A stretch of DNA of 64,000 nt, from assembly GCF_000730645.1 (NCBI RefSeq), contig NZ_BBIU01000007.1:186001-250000 (forward strand). Direction: 5' to 3'. The position numbers and the translations under genes are program-made. The stretch's first letter is position 1. Every line of letters begins with the position of its first letter. The notes beneath the pieces were generated by a model. It was not told the origin of the DNA, searched no databases, and was given only the letters and a program-made list of their open reading frames with translations. The DNA is from Pseudomonas parafulva NBRC 16636 = DSM 17004. Lineage in GTDB: Bacteria; Pseudomonadota; Gammaproteobacteria; Pseudomonadales; Pseudomonadaceae. This document shows positions 17,575 through 26,480 of the stretch, piece by piece.

Positions 17575-19152
17575 ATGACCGACCCATCTATCCTGACGCT
17601 CGACAGCGTCACCCTGGCCTTGCCCGATGGCAGGCTGTTGTTCCACAACCTCAACGCCACTTTCGACCGCAGCCGCACCGGCCTGGTCGGACGCAATGGC
17701 GTGGGCAAGAGCCTGCTTGCCCAGGTAATGGCCGGCCAGCGCGCGCCCAGCAGCGGTACCTGCCAGCGCCAGGGCCACGTGCATCTGCTGGGCCAGCAGG
17801 TAATCGAGCACAGTGCCACTGTTGCCGACCTGGCCCAGGTGGGCCCGGTGATCGCAGCCCTTCAACGCATCGAACAAGGCAGCGTAGATGCCGCAGACTT
17901 CGACACCGTGGGCGAGCGCTGGGGCATCCGCGAGCAGTTGCAGGCACTGCTGCAACGCCATGGCCTGGGCCAGCTCGACTGGCGCACGCCTGCGCGCTGC
18001 CTGAGTGGTGGCCAGGCCATGCGCGTGGCGCTGATCGGGGCCTGGCTGAGTGACGCGGACTACCTGATACTCGACGAGCCCAGCAACCACCTCGACGGCC
18101 CTGCGCGCGCCGAGCTGCTGGGCATGATCAAGGCCTGGGACCGCGGCATGCTGGTCATCAGCCACGACCGCACACTGCTGGGGCACATGGCGCGTATCCT
18201 TGAGCTGTCCAGCCTGGGCCTGCGGGCGTACGGCGGGGATTACAACCACTACCTGGCGCAGAAAAGTGCCGAGGCAACCCACGCCGAGCAGCACCTGGCG
18301 CACCTTAAACGGCAACAACTTCGCCAGGCCCGTGACCGCCAGCAGCAGCGCGAAAACCTTGAGAAGGCCCAGGCCCGGGCGGGGCGCACCGCCAAGGTTG
18401 CCAACCAGGCCAAGATCATTGTCGACCGCCGCCAGCAGGTGGGCCAGGCCACGCTTGGCAAACAGCGCCGCCAGCACCTGAGTGCCGAGCAGGCGATGCA
18501 GGCTGAAATCCGCACAGCAGCGGGTGATACCGAACAGTGCAGCACTATCCACGTACACGCCCCTACCCCGCAGCGCCATGCCGGCCGGCAGGTGCTGGCC
18601 CTGCAAGACCTGCGCTTGCCCCACGGTACCCAGCAGCCCGTCACAATGCGCATGCAGGTTGGCCAGCGGTTGGGCCTGGTGGGGGCCAACGGCAGCGGCA
18701 AGTCCACACTGCTGCGCATGATCCACGGGCAACTGCCCTCACCAGGTGGCAGCCTGGTGCTCAGTGGCGAAGCCGCCCTGCTCGACCAGCATTGCACCCT
18801 GCTGAACGGCACCGACAGCGTGCTGCTACACCTGCAACGGGCCAACCCGGCACTCGACCAGGGCGAGCTGCGCAGCCGGCTGGCGCAACTGGGCCTGGAC
18901 GCCACCCGCGTGGGCCTGCCCAGCAGCCTGCTCAGCGGAGGTGAACGCATGAAGGCCGCACTGGCGGCGATCCTTTATCGCCAGCAGCCCTTGGACCTGT
19001 TGTTGCTGGACGAGCCCGGCAACCACCTGGACCTGCCCTCGCTCGAGGCCGTGCAGGCGATGCTCGGGCAATATCGCGGGGCCCTGATCATCGCTTCGCA
19101 CGACGCCATCTTGCTTGAGCAACTGGCCCTGGATGAGTACCTGAAACTGTAG
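17575..19152 (+). CDS. ABC-F family ATPase
   Basis: 525 residues with two ABC cassettes and no membrane span. Cassette 1: Walker A GRNGVGKSLL, signature CLSGGQAMR, Walker B DYLILDEPSNHLD. Cassette 2: Walker A GANGSGKSTLL, signature LLSGGERMK, Walker B LLLLDEPGNHLD. A basic/Gln-rich linker (KRQQLRQARDRQQQRENLEK) separates them, as in ribosome-acting ABC-F proteins. The family protects or regulates translating ribosomes; which antibiotic or state is unknown. ATG at 17575 has GGAG at spacing 7; the long in-frame upstream extension is the antisense of the riboswitch and is rejected. It diverges from the cobW leader. Confidence 0.85.
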   Translation: MTDPSILTLDSVTLALPDGRLLFHNLNATFDRSRTGLVGRNGVGKSLLAQVMAGQRAPSSGTCQRQGHVHLLGQQVIEHSATVADLAQVGPVIAALQRIEQGSVDAADFDTVGERWGIREQLQALLQRHGLGQLDWRTPARCLSGGQAMRVALIGAWLSDADYLILDEPSNHLDGPARAELLGMIKAWDRGMLVISHDRTLLGHMARILELSSLGLRAYGGDYNHYLAQKSAEATHAEQHLAHLKRQQLRQARDRQQQRENLEKAQARAGRTAKVANQAKIIVDRRQQVGQATLGKQRRQHLSAEQAMQAEIRTAAGDTEQCSTIHVHAPTPQRHAGRQVLALQDLRLPHGTQQPVTMRMQVGQRLGLVGANGSGKSTLLRMIHGQLPSPGGSLVLSGEAALLDQHCTLLNGTDSVLLHLQRANPALDQGELRSRLAQLGLDATRVGLPSSLLSGGERMKAALAAILYRQQPLDLLLLDEPGNHLDLPSLEAVQAMLGQYRGALIIASHDAILLEQLALDEYLKL

Positions 19153-19278
19153 AGGCAGCCGACAACGCGGCATTTTCCGACTGGCCGTTCCCGATCCGCT
19201 GCGGATGTATTATGGTGGCGAGGTGCGCATATAACAGCAGCCCGAGCGATCGGGCACTAGCAAGACAACGAGGGTGTC

Positions 19279-20298
19279 ATGAGCAACGAAAGCATTAACT
19301 GGGACAAGCTCGGCTTCGACTACATCAAGACCGACAAACGCTACCTGTCTGTCTGGCGCAATGGCGAGTGGGACAAAGGCACCCTGACCGACGACAACGT
19401 GCTGCACATCAGTGAAGGCTCCACCGCCCTGCACTACGGCCAGCAGTGCTTCGAAGGCCTCAAGGCCTACCGCTGCAAGGACGGTTCCATCAACCTGTTC
19501 CGCCCGGACCAGAATGCCGCCCGCATGCAGCGCAGCTGTGCGCGCCTGCTGATGCCCCATGTTCCCACCGAGGTGTTCATCGAGGCCTGCAAGCAGGTGG
19601 TCAAGGCCAATGAAAAGTTCGTGCCGCCCCATGGCAAAGGTGCGCTTTACCTGCGCCCGTTCGTGATTGGCACCGGTGACAACATTGGTGTGCGCACTGC
19701 ACCGGAATTCATCTTCTCGGTGTTCGCCATCCCGGTGGGCTCGTACTTCAAAGGTGGCATGAAGCCGCACAACTTCCAGATTTCCAGCTTCGACCGCGCG
19801 GCCCCCCAAGGCACAGGCGCAGCCAAGGTCGGCGGCAACTACGCGGCCAGCCTGCAACCTGGCGCTGAAGCCAAAAAGGCAAACTTCGCCGATGCCATCT
19901 ACCTCGACCCGCTGACCCACAGCAAAATCGAGGAAGTGGGCTCTGCTAACTTCTTCGGCATTACGGGCAACAACGAATTCGTCACCCCGAAGTCTGCCTC
20001 GGTACTGCCGGGCATTACCCGCCTGTCGCTGATGGAGCTGGCGCAATCGCGCCTGGGCCTGACGGTGGTCGAAGGCGATGTGGAGATCAGCAACCTGGAC
20101 CGTTTCGTCGAAGCCGGCGCCTGCGGTACCGCTGCGGTGATCACGCCCATCGGCGGCATCGAGTACAACGGCAAGCTGCATGTGTTCCACGACCTGGAGA
20201 AGGTCGGCCCGGTTACCCAGAAGCTCTACAACGAGCTGACCGGCATCCAGAGCGGTGACGTGGAAGCCCCAGCAGGCTGGATCGTCAAAGTCGCCTGA
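19279..20298 (+). CDS. ilvE: branched-chain amino acid aminotransferase IlvE
   Basis: 339 residues, fold-type IV PLP enzyme of the longer (type II) IlvE group. Motifs: ALHYGQQCFEGLKAYR near the N-terminus, the PLP Lys in GTGAAKVGGNYAAS (~residue 183-196), EEVGSANFFGI and EAGACGTAAVITPIGGI. It transaminates the branched-chain 2-oxo acids to Leu, Ile and Val and the reverse reaction. The start has GAGGGTG upstream. A small hairpin CCCGA/TCGGG at 19241-19254 lies in the leader. Monocistronic, ending before a stem-loop. Confidence 0.93.
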   Translation: MSNESINWDKLGFDYIKTDKRYLSVWRNGEWDKGTLTDDNVLHISEGSTALHYGQQCFEGLKAYRCKDGSINLFRPDQNAARMQRSCARLLMPHVPTEVFIEACKQVVKANEKFVPPHGKGALYLRPFVIGTGDNIGVRTAPEFIFSVFAIPVGSYFKGGMKPHNFQISSFDRAAPQGTGAAKVGGNYAASLQPGAEAKKANFADAIYLDPLTHSKIEEVGSANFFGITGNNEFVTPKSASVLPGITRLSLMELAQSRLGLTVVEGDVEISNLDRFVEAGACGTAAVITPIGGIEYNGKLHVFHDLEKVGPVTQKLYNELTGIQSGDVEAPAGWIVKVA

Positions 20299-20304
20299 TC
20301 CGCG

Positions 20305-20332
20305 GCTGCGCAGCCTGCAAGGGCTGCGCAGC
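20305..20332 (+). terminator. stem-loop after ilvE
   Basis: GCTGCGCAGCC and GGCTGCGCAGC form an 11-bp stem with a six-base loop starting 7 bases after the ilvE stop. There is no U-run, so factor-independent termination may be weak. Confidence 0.5.
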
Positions 20333-20415
20333 AGCATCGGTTCAGAACGGTTTTCATGCACGCCCCGTGCAGGTATCCTTGGCCGCTCAAACGCAAGCCT
20401 CCCAGGACGAAGACC

Positions 20416-21135
20416 ATGACCAGGCCCCTTCTGTTGCTAGGCGCTGCATTGCTGTTCAGCCCGGCGCTAATGGCGCAGCAGATGAAACGTGAACTGGGCG
20501 ACTTCAACTTCACGCTCGGTACCACCCCCTCGCGCAGCATGGCCCAAGGGCTGATCTCACCCAGCGCCACCGGCGCCTTTCATGGCGGGCTGGACCTCAG
20601 CCATGCCAATGGCTGGTACCTGGGCCAGTACGCACCCAGCATGGGCGTAGCGCCCGGCTCCACCCTGCGCCTGGACAGCTACATCGGCTACAAACACCAC
20701 TTCGACAGCACCTTGGGCTACGAAGTAGGCCTTATCCATTACAGCCAACCCAATATCGCGGGCGCCGACAGCCACGCCTTGTATGGCGGTATTTCAGTTC
20801 TGGGAAGCCGTTTTGGCGGTGCGCTGCGCGACAACCCCAGCAACCGTACCGGCACCCTGTTCGCTGATTTCGGCCAGATCCCCCTGCTGAACGCCGACTT
20901 GACCGTTAAGCTGGCCCACCATCAGTTGGGAACACCCTTCACCATTGGTGACGGCAGCCAGGTCAGCGCGTTTTCTGACTGGTCCCTGGAGCTCTCCCGC
21001 CCCTGGCTCGGGATCGACCTCAACCTGATCTACAGCAATTCCAACCTCAACGGCGGCGGTTGTGATGCCTATGCCGGCATCAATACCTACTGCGAAAGCG
21101 TGGTCACGCTCAAGGCGCAGCGCAGTTTCTTCTAG
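20416..21135 (+). CDS. TorF-family putative outer-membrane beta-barrel protein
   Basis: 239 residues with signal peptide MTRPLLLLGAALLFSPALMA. The mature protein is made of alternating strands (FHGGLDLSHANGWYLGQY, DSYIGYKHHFDSTLGYEVG, SWSLELSRPWLGIDLNLIYS-type) and ends in a C-terminal Phe, the signal for outer-membrane insertion. The pattern, including an early GA..GGLD.SH..G.Y.G motif, matches the TorF (Gcw_chp) family of putative porins. Substrate unknown. ATG at 20416 gives a clean signal peptide. Its stop overlaps the stop of the convergent transporter gene. Confidence 0.7.
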   Translation: MTRPLLLLGAALLFSPALMAQQMKRELGDFNFTLGTTPSRSMAQGLISPSATGAFHGGLDLSHANGWYLGQYAPSMGVAPGSTLRLDSYIGYKHHFDSTLGYEVGLIHYSQPNIAGADSHALYGGISVLGSRFGGALRDNPSNRTGTLFADFGQIPLLNADLTVKLAHHQLGTPFTIGDGSQVSAFSDWSLELSRPWLGIDLNLIYSNSNLNGGGCDAYAGINTYCESVVTLKAQRSFF

Positions 21136-22004
21136 CGGCGCGGGCTCAGGGCCAGGGCGATGCCGCCGAGCACGACCGCGCAAGCCAGCGCCAAGCGCAG
21201 GGACAACGGCTCGCCGACCACCAATACCCCGCCCAAGGCCGCGATAACCGGCACGCTGAGTTGCAGGGTGGCGGCCTGCTGCGCACTGATCCGGCGTACC
21301 ACGCTGTACCACACCGCGTAGCCCGCCCCTGACGCAATGGCGCCAGAAGCGAGCCCGTAGCCAAAACCCGAAAGCGACAATTGCAGGCCACTGCCCATCC
21401 ACAGCATCGGGGCCAGCAGCACCAGGCATGCCAAGCTGCGCACGAAGTTGCCTGCGGTGTCAGCCAATGGCCGTGGTGAGCCTTTGCCCAGCAAGGTGTA
21501 GATGCCCCAGGCCACCCCTGCAAGCGCCATCAACAAGGCACTGGACAACCCCGGCGCCGCCGCACCAGGCAACAACAACACGAGCAGCCCCGCGAATGCC
21601 AATGCCATACCGGTCAGCACCCGCAGCGTTATCCGCTCACCCCTGTACCAGGCAAAGCCGAACATGGTGATTTGCACGGCGCCAAACAGCAGCAGCGCGC
21701 CAGCGCCGGCACTGAGCTGCACATAGGCAGCAGAGAACAGAAAGGCGTATAGGAACAGCGCCAGCGCCCCACGCCAGCTGCCACCCAGGCTCGAGGCGGG
21801 CTTGCGCAGGCGGGTTAGCAGCAACAGAAACAGGGCACCGCCGACCAGGCGGATGACGGTGAAGCTCACGGGGTCGGCTGCCCCGCCCTTCAACGCGAGG
21901 CGGCAAAGCACGGAATTGGCGGCAAATGCCACCAGGCTGAACAGTGCTGGCCCGAGCCAGGCTACGATCTGGTCGCCCGGGCGCGTGGTAGTGCCTGAAC
22001 CCAT
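21132..22004 (-). CDS. EamA/DMT-family drug-metabolite transporter
   Basis: 290 residues with about ten hydrophobic segments in two repeats, each with the EamA character (ALFSLVAFAANSVLCRLALK in the first half; SALLMALAGVAWGIYTLLGK in the second). The C-terminus GGVLVVGEPLSLRLALACAV carries the typical GEPLS-like motif of DMT exporters. Likely exports an amino acid or metabolite at the inner membrane. The stop codon overlaps the stop of the TorF-like gene as CTAG, an extreme convergent arrangement. Confidence 0.85.
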   Translation of the reverse strand: MGSGTTTRPGDQIVAWLGPALFSLVAFAANSVLCRLALKGGAADPVSFTVIRLVGGALFLLLLTRLRKPASSLGGSWRGALALFLYAFLFSAAYVQLSAGAGALLLFGAVQITMFGFAWYRGERITLRVLTGMALAFAGLLVLLLPGAAAPGLSSALLMALAGVAWGIYTLLGKGSPRPLADTAGNFVRSLACLVLLAPMLWMGSGLQLSLSGFGYGLASGAIASGAGYAVWYSVVRRISAQQAATLQLSVPVIAALGGVLVVGEPLSLRLALACAVVLGGIALALSPRR

Positions 22005-22092
22005 GGTGTGGCCACCTCTGAGAACGGTTTGCGGTCATGCCAGCGGCAGCTGGCTTCTGCAGAGGGGTATACCGCAGAGTATGACGGTGCCG

Positions 22093-22524
22093 CTACCTAC
22101 CTTGGGAGGAGGCTGGCGCTACCGCCACTGCATCGATCTCAATCAGCATGCCATCCAGGGCAAGCCGCGGCACGGGGATCAACGTGCAGGTTGGCTTCAT
22201 GGCCGTACCCCACGCCCGGTCCGCTTCTGCCACCCACTCGGCCAGGCGCTCCTGGCAGTGGTCGACGATCAGCAGGGTCAGCTTGCACACGTGCCCCAGG
22301 CTGGCGCCACCGGATGCGAGTGCCAGCTCCAGGTTGGCCAGCGCCTGCCGCGCTTGGTCCTGGAAATTGGCTGACAATACCCCCTCGGCGCTTTCGCCCC
22401 CTTGGCCTGCAATGAACAGCAAGCGGCTGCCCGCAGGCACTTGCGCAACATGGGAGTAGCCATTGCCAGTGGGGTCGTAGAGGCCTTGCGGATTGCTCAG
22501 AACAACGGTAGCTGGGTCAGTCAC
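22093..22524 (-). CDS. RidA family protein (second of three)
   Basis: 143 residues. N-terminal LSNPQGLYDPTGNGYSHVAQ and RLLFIAGQGG, with the C-terminal VPRLALDGMLIEIDAVAV, place it in the YjgF/RidA superfamily; the longer loop and the PRLALDGM motif differ from the 6017 copy, so the active-site set is that of another subgroup. It starts with GTG at 22524 behind GAGGG. Neighbours (DMT exporter downstream on the same strand, PLDc_N-like gene upstream past a terminator) do not reveal a substrate. Confidence 0.82.
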   Translation of the reverse strand: MTDPATVVLSNPQGLYDPTGNGYSHVAQVPAGSRLLFIAGQGGESAEGVLSANFQDQARQALANLELALASGGASLGHVCKLTLLIVDHCQERLAEWVAEADRAWGTAMKPTCTLIPVPRLALDGMLIEIDAVAVAPASSQGR

Positions 22525-22611
22525 GGTGCGCCCTCGGTCGTTTGATGTGAGCCGGGAGTATCAGACCTCAAGCGTGCTTAAGGTCAAGCGTGATCGTGCC
22601 CAAACGAAAGC

Positions 22612-22644
22612 GCCCGTGCCAGGGCACTTTGCCTTGGCACGGGC
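22612..22644 (-). terminator. rho-independent terminator after the small PLDc_N-type gene
   Basis: Perfect 10-bp stem GCCCGTGCCA / TGGCACGGGC with a 13-base loop that itself can pair partly, followed on the minus strand by a T-rich stretch (GCTTTCGTTT). It ends the transcript from the 22907 gene before the RidA gene. Confidence 0.65.
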
Positions 22645-22694
22645 TGCAATCACAGCGTTCAGTGTTTAAACAGGGGCGCGCTACTAGATGCTGC

Positions 22695-22907
22695 CTACTT
22701 CTCTTCCAGCACTGAGCGCCCTTTGACGGCGCGTGGCCCGCGTACCGCCCAGGCCAGAAGGCCCAGCACAGGCAACCAGACTACAACGATCACCCAGAGC
22801 ATCTTGCGCTCTGCGCGTCGGTCGCTGCCGATGATGTGCCAGATGGCCCACGTCTCCAGCAGAACCACGAAGATTGCGACGAAGAACCACATTGTTCCGA
22901 TTTCCAT
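22695..22907 (-). CDS. small PLDc_N-type inner-membrane protein (70 aa)
   Basis: 70 residues with two membrane helices: IGTMWFFVAIFVVLLETWAI and MLWVIVVVWLPVLGLLAWAV, separated by a charged loop (SDRRAERK). This is the layout of the PLDc_N domain found alone or at the N-terminus of cardiolipin synthases. The ATG at 22907 follows GGGAGG at ideal spacing, so the longer in-frame upstream sequence is rejected. It lies 58 bp downstream of the DUF4174 gene on the same strand and is closed by a terminator. Function unknown. Confidence 0.7.
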   Translation of the reverse strand: MEIGTMWFFVAIFVVLLETWAIWHIIGSDRRAERKMLWVIVVVWLPVLGLLAWAVRGPRAVKGRSVLEEK

Positions 22908-22965
22908 GAGCATCCTCCCAATGGCACTTACTGTATTGGTGCACGCCGAGGGCTCAGGGTTCCGT

Positions 22966-23439
22966 TCATTGTGTGGCCTGGGCCTGCTCAAGTGCCGAGC
23001 GCAGTGCCTGCGCGTCGGCGAAGCTGCGTTGGCTGACCCATGTGCCGCGGTCCAGTTGCAACCACTGCACCTGCCCTGCCTCACCCTGGTATCGGCTGGC
23101 TACCTGCCCCTCTCGATCAAGCAGTACACGGTAAGTGTAATCGCGCATTGCGGGGACGGCGAACAGCTTGCTGATCAGGGCTGGCATGCGCTGGATATCA
23201 GCCACGAAGACTGCGTGCCGGGCCTCCAGATACCCTTTGGGCAGTTCGGCCATGGCGGCCTTGACCAGCTTGGCGCCGTCCATGTCACGCGCCACCAGCA
23301 GAATGCGGGTGTCTGCATCCAGGGTGTACGGGCGGTCGTATTGGTCCAGCAAGGTCCAGGGGGCCAGCTTGCTGCCCGGCTCGGCAGCCTGCGCCCACAG
23401 CGGTAACAGACAAAACAGAAGGGCAACGGCGTATTTCAT
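22966..23439 (-). CDS. exported DUF4174-family protein
   Basis: 157 residues with signal peptide MKYAVALLFCLLPLWAQAAE. The body (APWTLLDQYDRPYTLDADTR, ILLVARDMDGAKL, then YRVLLDREGQVASRYQG) has a thioredoxin-like order of strands and helices without a CxxC, as in DUF4174 proteins. It is periplasmic by prediction; function unknown. ATG at 23439 follows GAGGAC. Divergent from the GlxA-type regulator, upstream of the 70-aa membrane protein. Confidence 0.65.
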   Translation of the reverse strand: MKYAVALLFCLLPLWAQAAEPGSKLAPWTLLDQYDRPYTLDADTRILLVARDMDGAKLVKAAMAELPKGYLEARHAVFVADIQRMPALISKLFAVPAMRDYTYRVLLDREGQVASRYQGEAGQVQWLQLDRGTWVSQRSFADAQALRSALEQAQATQ

Positions 23440-23599
23440 GAGGGCGTCCTCAGTGGCGGGGACGCCAGCATAACCACAATGCGTGCCGCCAGACAGCGTG
23501 CCTGTACGCGACCTGCACATAGACACGCCCACCCAGGCGATTGTCTTTCGCCGGGGCACCGGCCACACTCAGCGGGCCAGCCAGCAAGCGGAGTCCAGA

Positions 23600-24607
23600 G
23601 TGGCCACAGCACGTCAGTTCAGCAAGAAGACCAGTACCAGCAACATGCTGAGGCTGAAGTCTGCCAGCGCCAACGCGCTGACACCCTATCGGGTTGATTT
23701 CGTCCTGCTCGAACACTTCTCCATGGCCAGCTTCACCGTGGCCATGGACGTGCTGGTCACGGCCAACCTGCTGCGCGCTGACAGCTTCCAGTTCACCCCG
23801 CTGTCCCTCGACGGTGACCGGGTACTCAGTGACCTGGGGCTGGAACTGGTGGCCACCGAACTGTCGCCCCAGGCACTCAAACACCTGGACCTGCTGGTGA
23901 TCTGCGGCGGCCTGCGCACACCCCTGAAATACCCGGAGCTGGACCGCCTGCTGGACGACTGCGCCAGCCAGGGCATGGCCCTTGGCGGCCTGTGGAACGG
24001 CGCCTGGTTTCTCGGCCGCGCCGGGGTGCTGGACGATTATGGTTGCAGTATCCACCCCGAACAACGCGCCAGCCTGTCGGAACGCAGCCCGCAGACGCGC
24101 ATCACCCCGGCCAGCTTCACGCTCGACCGCGACCGCCTCAGCGCCGCCAGCCCCAATGGGGCCATGGAACTGATGTTGGGCCTGGTGCGCAGGCTGTACG
24201 GTGACGGCCTCGCCGAGGGTGTAGAGGAGATTCTGTCGTTCTCGGGCGCCCGCTACAGGCAGGTTGGCCCAGGCGCGAAAAAATCGATGAGCCTGCACCT
24301 GCGCACCATTGTCGAGCTGATGGAAAACAACCTGGAGGAAACCCTCAGCCTCGACCAGCTGGCGGCCTACAGCGGCCGCTCGCGGCGGCAGATCGACCGG
24401 CTGTTCCAGGCGCAGCTGGGGACGTCACCCCGTCGGTACTACATGGAGCTGCGCATCACCAAGAGCCGCCGGCTGCTGCAGTATTCCGACCTCTCGGTGA
24501 TGGAGGTGGCCGTGGCCTGTGGCTTTGTGTCGGTGTCCCACTTCAGCAAATGCTACGCAGCGTATTTTGGCTACCCGCCTTCACGTGAACAGCGGCTGGG
24601 GGACTGA
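23600..24607 (+). CDS. GlxA-type AraC-family regulator with amidase-like N-terminal domain
   Basis: About 335 residues from GTG at 23600, which has GGAG seven bases upstream; longer in-frame starts exist but lack a ribosome site. The N-terminal DJ-1/PfpI-like domain (VDFVLLEHFSMASFTVAMDV, LLVICGGLRTP, GGLWNGAWFLGRAG) lacks an evident nucleophilic Cys at the usual elbow, where Asn is read. The C-terminal AraC HTH pair reads LSLDQLAAYSGRSRRQIDRL and VMEVAVACGFVSVSHFSKCY. This domain pair is shared by regulators of arginine, carnitine and glycine betaine use in Pseudomonas; the ligand here is not shown. Confidence 0.85.
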   Translation: MATARQFSKKTSTSNMLRLKSASANALTPYRVDFVLLEHFSMASFTVAMDVLVTANLLRADSFQFTPLSLDGDRVLSDLGLELVATELSPQALKHLDLLVICGGLRTPLKYPELDRLLDDCASQGMALGGLWNGAWFLGRAGVLDDYGCSIHPEQRASLSERSPQTRITPASFTLDRDRLSAASPNGAMELMLGLVRRLYGDGLAEGVEEILSFSGARYRQVGPGAKKSMSLHLRTIVELMENNLEETLSLDQLAAYSGRSRRQIDRLFQAQLGTSPRRYYMELRITKSRRLLQYSDLSVMEVAVACGFVSVSHFSKCYAAYFGYPPSREQRLGD

Positions 24608-24633
24608 GCCCCCCATTGCACAGGTGGGCCGGC

Positions 24634-25305
24634 TCAGGCGCGGATGTACCCCAGCACTGCGTCGCAGATCATCGCCTTGTGGCGCTGCTTGATGTCGTCG
24701 TCCAGCAAGTCGATCTGGAAGATCTCACCGAAGGTATGCCGGTTGGACACCCGGTAGAAGCAGAACGCGCTCATCAGCATGTGCAGGTCGATCACCTGAA
24801 TGCCTGCGCGGAACACGCCTTCCTGCACGCCCCGCTGCAAGGTGTTGCCCAGCGCCTGCAGCACCAGGCTACTCATTTCGCGAATGACTGGTGACTGCTT
24901 GACGTATTCACCGTAATGGATGTTTTCGGTGCAGATGATCCGCACGAAGTCGACATTGCGGTCATGGTGATCGAAGGTGAACTCCACCAGCCGGCGGATG
25001 GCCTGCTCGGCCGGCAACGATTCCAGGTCCAGGCTTTGCTCGGTCTTGCGAATGTCGCCATACAGCTTGACCAGGCACTCGCAATACAGCTGCTCCTTGC
25101 TGCCGAAGTAGTAGTAGATCATGCGCTTGGAGGTTGCGGTGCGTTCGGCAATGGCATCCACCCGTGCCCCAGCCAGGCCCTGCTGGACAAACTCGATGAT
25201 GGCGGCCTGCAGGATGTCCTCACGGGTTTTTTCGGGGTTGTTCTTGCGCGTGCGGCGCCCCCGCTCTTGTTCGTGCGTGCCGGGGCTGACTATGGAATCA
25301 CTCAT
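24634..25305 (-). CDS. TetR-family transcriptional regulator
   Basis: 223 residues. The N-terminal HTH reads REDILQAAIIEFVQQGLAGA then VDAIAERTATSKRMIYYYFG, a textbook TetR DNA-binding domain; residues 70-220 form the ligand/dimer domain with an HHDRNVDFVRIICTENIHYG segment. ATG at 25305 is preferred to GTG at 25314. It is transcribed away from the SMP-30-like gene's end, on the same strand, 97 bp downstream of it; they may be cotranscribed. Ligand unknown. Confidence 0.88.
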   Translation of the reverse strand: MSDSIVSPGTHEQERGRRTRKNNPEKTREDILQAAIIEFVQQGLAGARVDAIAERTATSKRMIYYYFGSKEQLYCECLVKLYGDIRKTEQSLDLESLPAEQAIRRLVEFTFDHHDRNVDFVRIICTENIHYGEYVKQSPVIREMSSLVLQALGNTLQRGVQEGVFRAGIQVIDLHMLMSAFCFYRVSNRHTFGEIFQIDLLDDDIKQRHKAMICDAVLGYIRA

Positions 25306-25401
25306 ACCACTCACAGGCTCTTTATTGGAATGTGCGCGGATTATCCGTGAGCCGGGCGGTGCAGGGAAGCGTGGCGTTAGTCGCTGGGCTGCCGCCTGCC
25401 A

Positions 25402-26283
25402 TCACTGGTTGGCGGCCTGGGTGGGCTCGGCGGGCGGTGCCAAATGCAGTACGCGGTTGCGCCCACCTTCGGCGAGCAGGTAACCCCCTTTGCCGTCGGC
25501 CACGATCGACTGCGGCGCCTTGAGGAACGACAGCACGGTCTGCTGCGTGCCATTGGGGCGGATGCGCAGCAGCCGGGCCCGATGGGTGTTGTCTTCGCTG
25601 ATCCACAGGCCCCGCTGGTCGCAGTACAGGAAGGTGGGGTTGCTAAGGCCCTCGACCACGACCGGGTCTTTGCCGTCCTTGGACAATGCCCTCACCCGGC
25701 CATCGGCCTTTTGGGTGTACAACAGGCGACCGTCGCACCGGGTAAGGCCTTCGGCTTCGGTCAAACCCGAGCGCAGCACATCGACGTGCCCGTTACGCCA
25801 GTCATAGCGCATCAGGCGGCCATCGCCCTTGCGGTCTTCAACAGCGTACAGGTGGTCACCCTCATTCCACAGGCCCTGTACGGCGATGCCGTCGAACAAC
25901 GGCGTTACCTGGCCGTTACGGGCCAGGCTGACCGGCGCAAGCCCCCCTTCCTGGCTGAACACCCAGCCACCTCTTGCGGCGACCATGCCGTCCGGTTTGG
26001 ACAATTGATCGATGAGCACTTTGCGCTCGCCGTCGGCGGTGATCCGCAGGATGCTGCCGCGGCCGTCATCCAGTTCACGGCTGACCAGCAGGCTGCCGTC
26101 GGCCTGCGGCAACAGCGATGCCGCCTTGGCGACATCCGTGTGCAGCACGTCTACATCCCAGCCAGATGCGGCTTGTACGGGGTAGAAACTTTGCCAGGCA
26201 AAAAAGCCGAGGGTGGCGATCACCAGGCCAGAGGTGGCGGCAAAAGCCAGGCGGGTGCTGCGCTTGCGCAGAGTCAGCGGCAT
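25402..26283 (-). CDS. exported SMP-30/gluconolactonase-like beta-propeller protein
   Basis: 293 residues with an N-terminal membrane anchor or signal (RLAFAATSGLVIATLGFFAW). The rest is made of repeating propeller blades (SLLVSRELDDGRGSILRITA, GLWNEGDHLYAVEDRKGDGR, GLTRCDGRLLYTQKADGRVR, GLWISEDNTHRARLLRIRPN). The SMP-30/strictosidine-synthase group hydrolyses lactones, but the metal ligands cannot be assigned here by eye. It diverges from the sulfonate-type operon across an AT-rich 197-bp spacer. Confidence 0.6.
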   Translation of the reverse strand: MPLTLRKRSTRLAFAATSGLVIATLGFFAWQSFYPVQAASGWDVDVLHTDVAKAASLLPQADGSLLVSRELDDGRGSILRITADGERKVLIDQLSKPDGMVAARGGWVFSQEGGLAPVSLARNGQVTPLFDGIAVQGLWNEGDHLYAVEDRKGDGRLMRYDWRNGHVDVLRSGLTEAEGLTRCDGRLLYTQKADGRVRALSKDGKDPVVVEGLSNPTFLYCDQRGLWISEDNTHRARLLRIRPNGTQQTVLSFLKAPQSIVADGKGGYLLAEGGRNRVLHLAPPAEPTQAANQ

Positions 26284-26480
26284 ACAGGGGCTCCATTATT
26301 CTGCGCGAGATCCTACCAACCAGATGTGAAAAAAATGTCGAGCGCAGGACGATCATTAAAAAACAAAAGGATATATAAATAACAAAATGATATAGCCATT
26401 AGAAATATATAAATTGAAAGTTTGTGGTTGGCTGCTTAGGTTTGACGGCATTCAATACACCTCGCAACAGGAGACCTGAC
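26284..26480. promoter_or_regulatory. AT-rich divergent promoter region
   Basis: Bases 26340-26420 are very A+T rich for this window (several ATATAAAT and TATAG runs) between the divergent starts at 26283 and 26481. It surely contains the promoters, and an AATAACAA motif lies near 26377-26385, but I cannot fix the -10/-35 boxes. Confidence 0.4.

Noticed and set aside
19241-19254. Small CCCGA/TCGGG hairpin before ilvE as an attenuator
   Set aside because: Only five base pairs and no leader peptide or second structure was seen, so attenuation is not supported.
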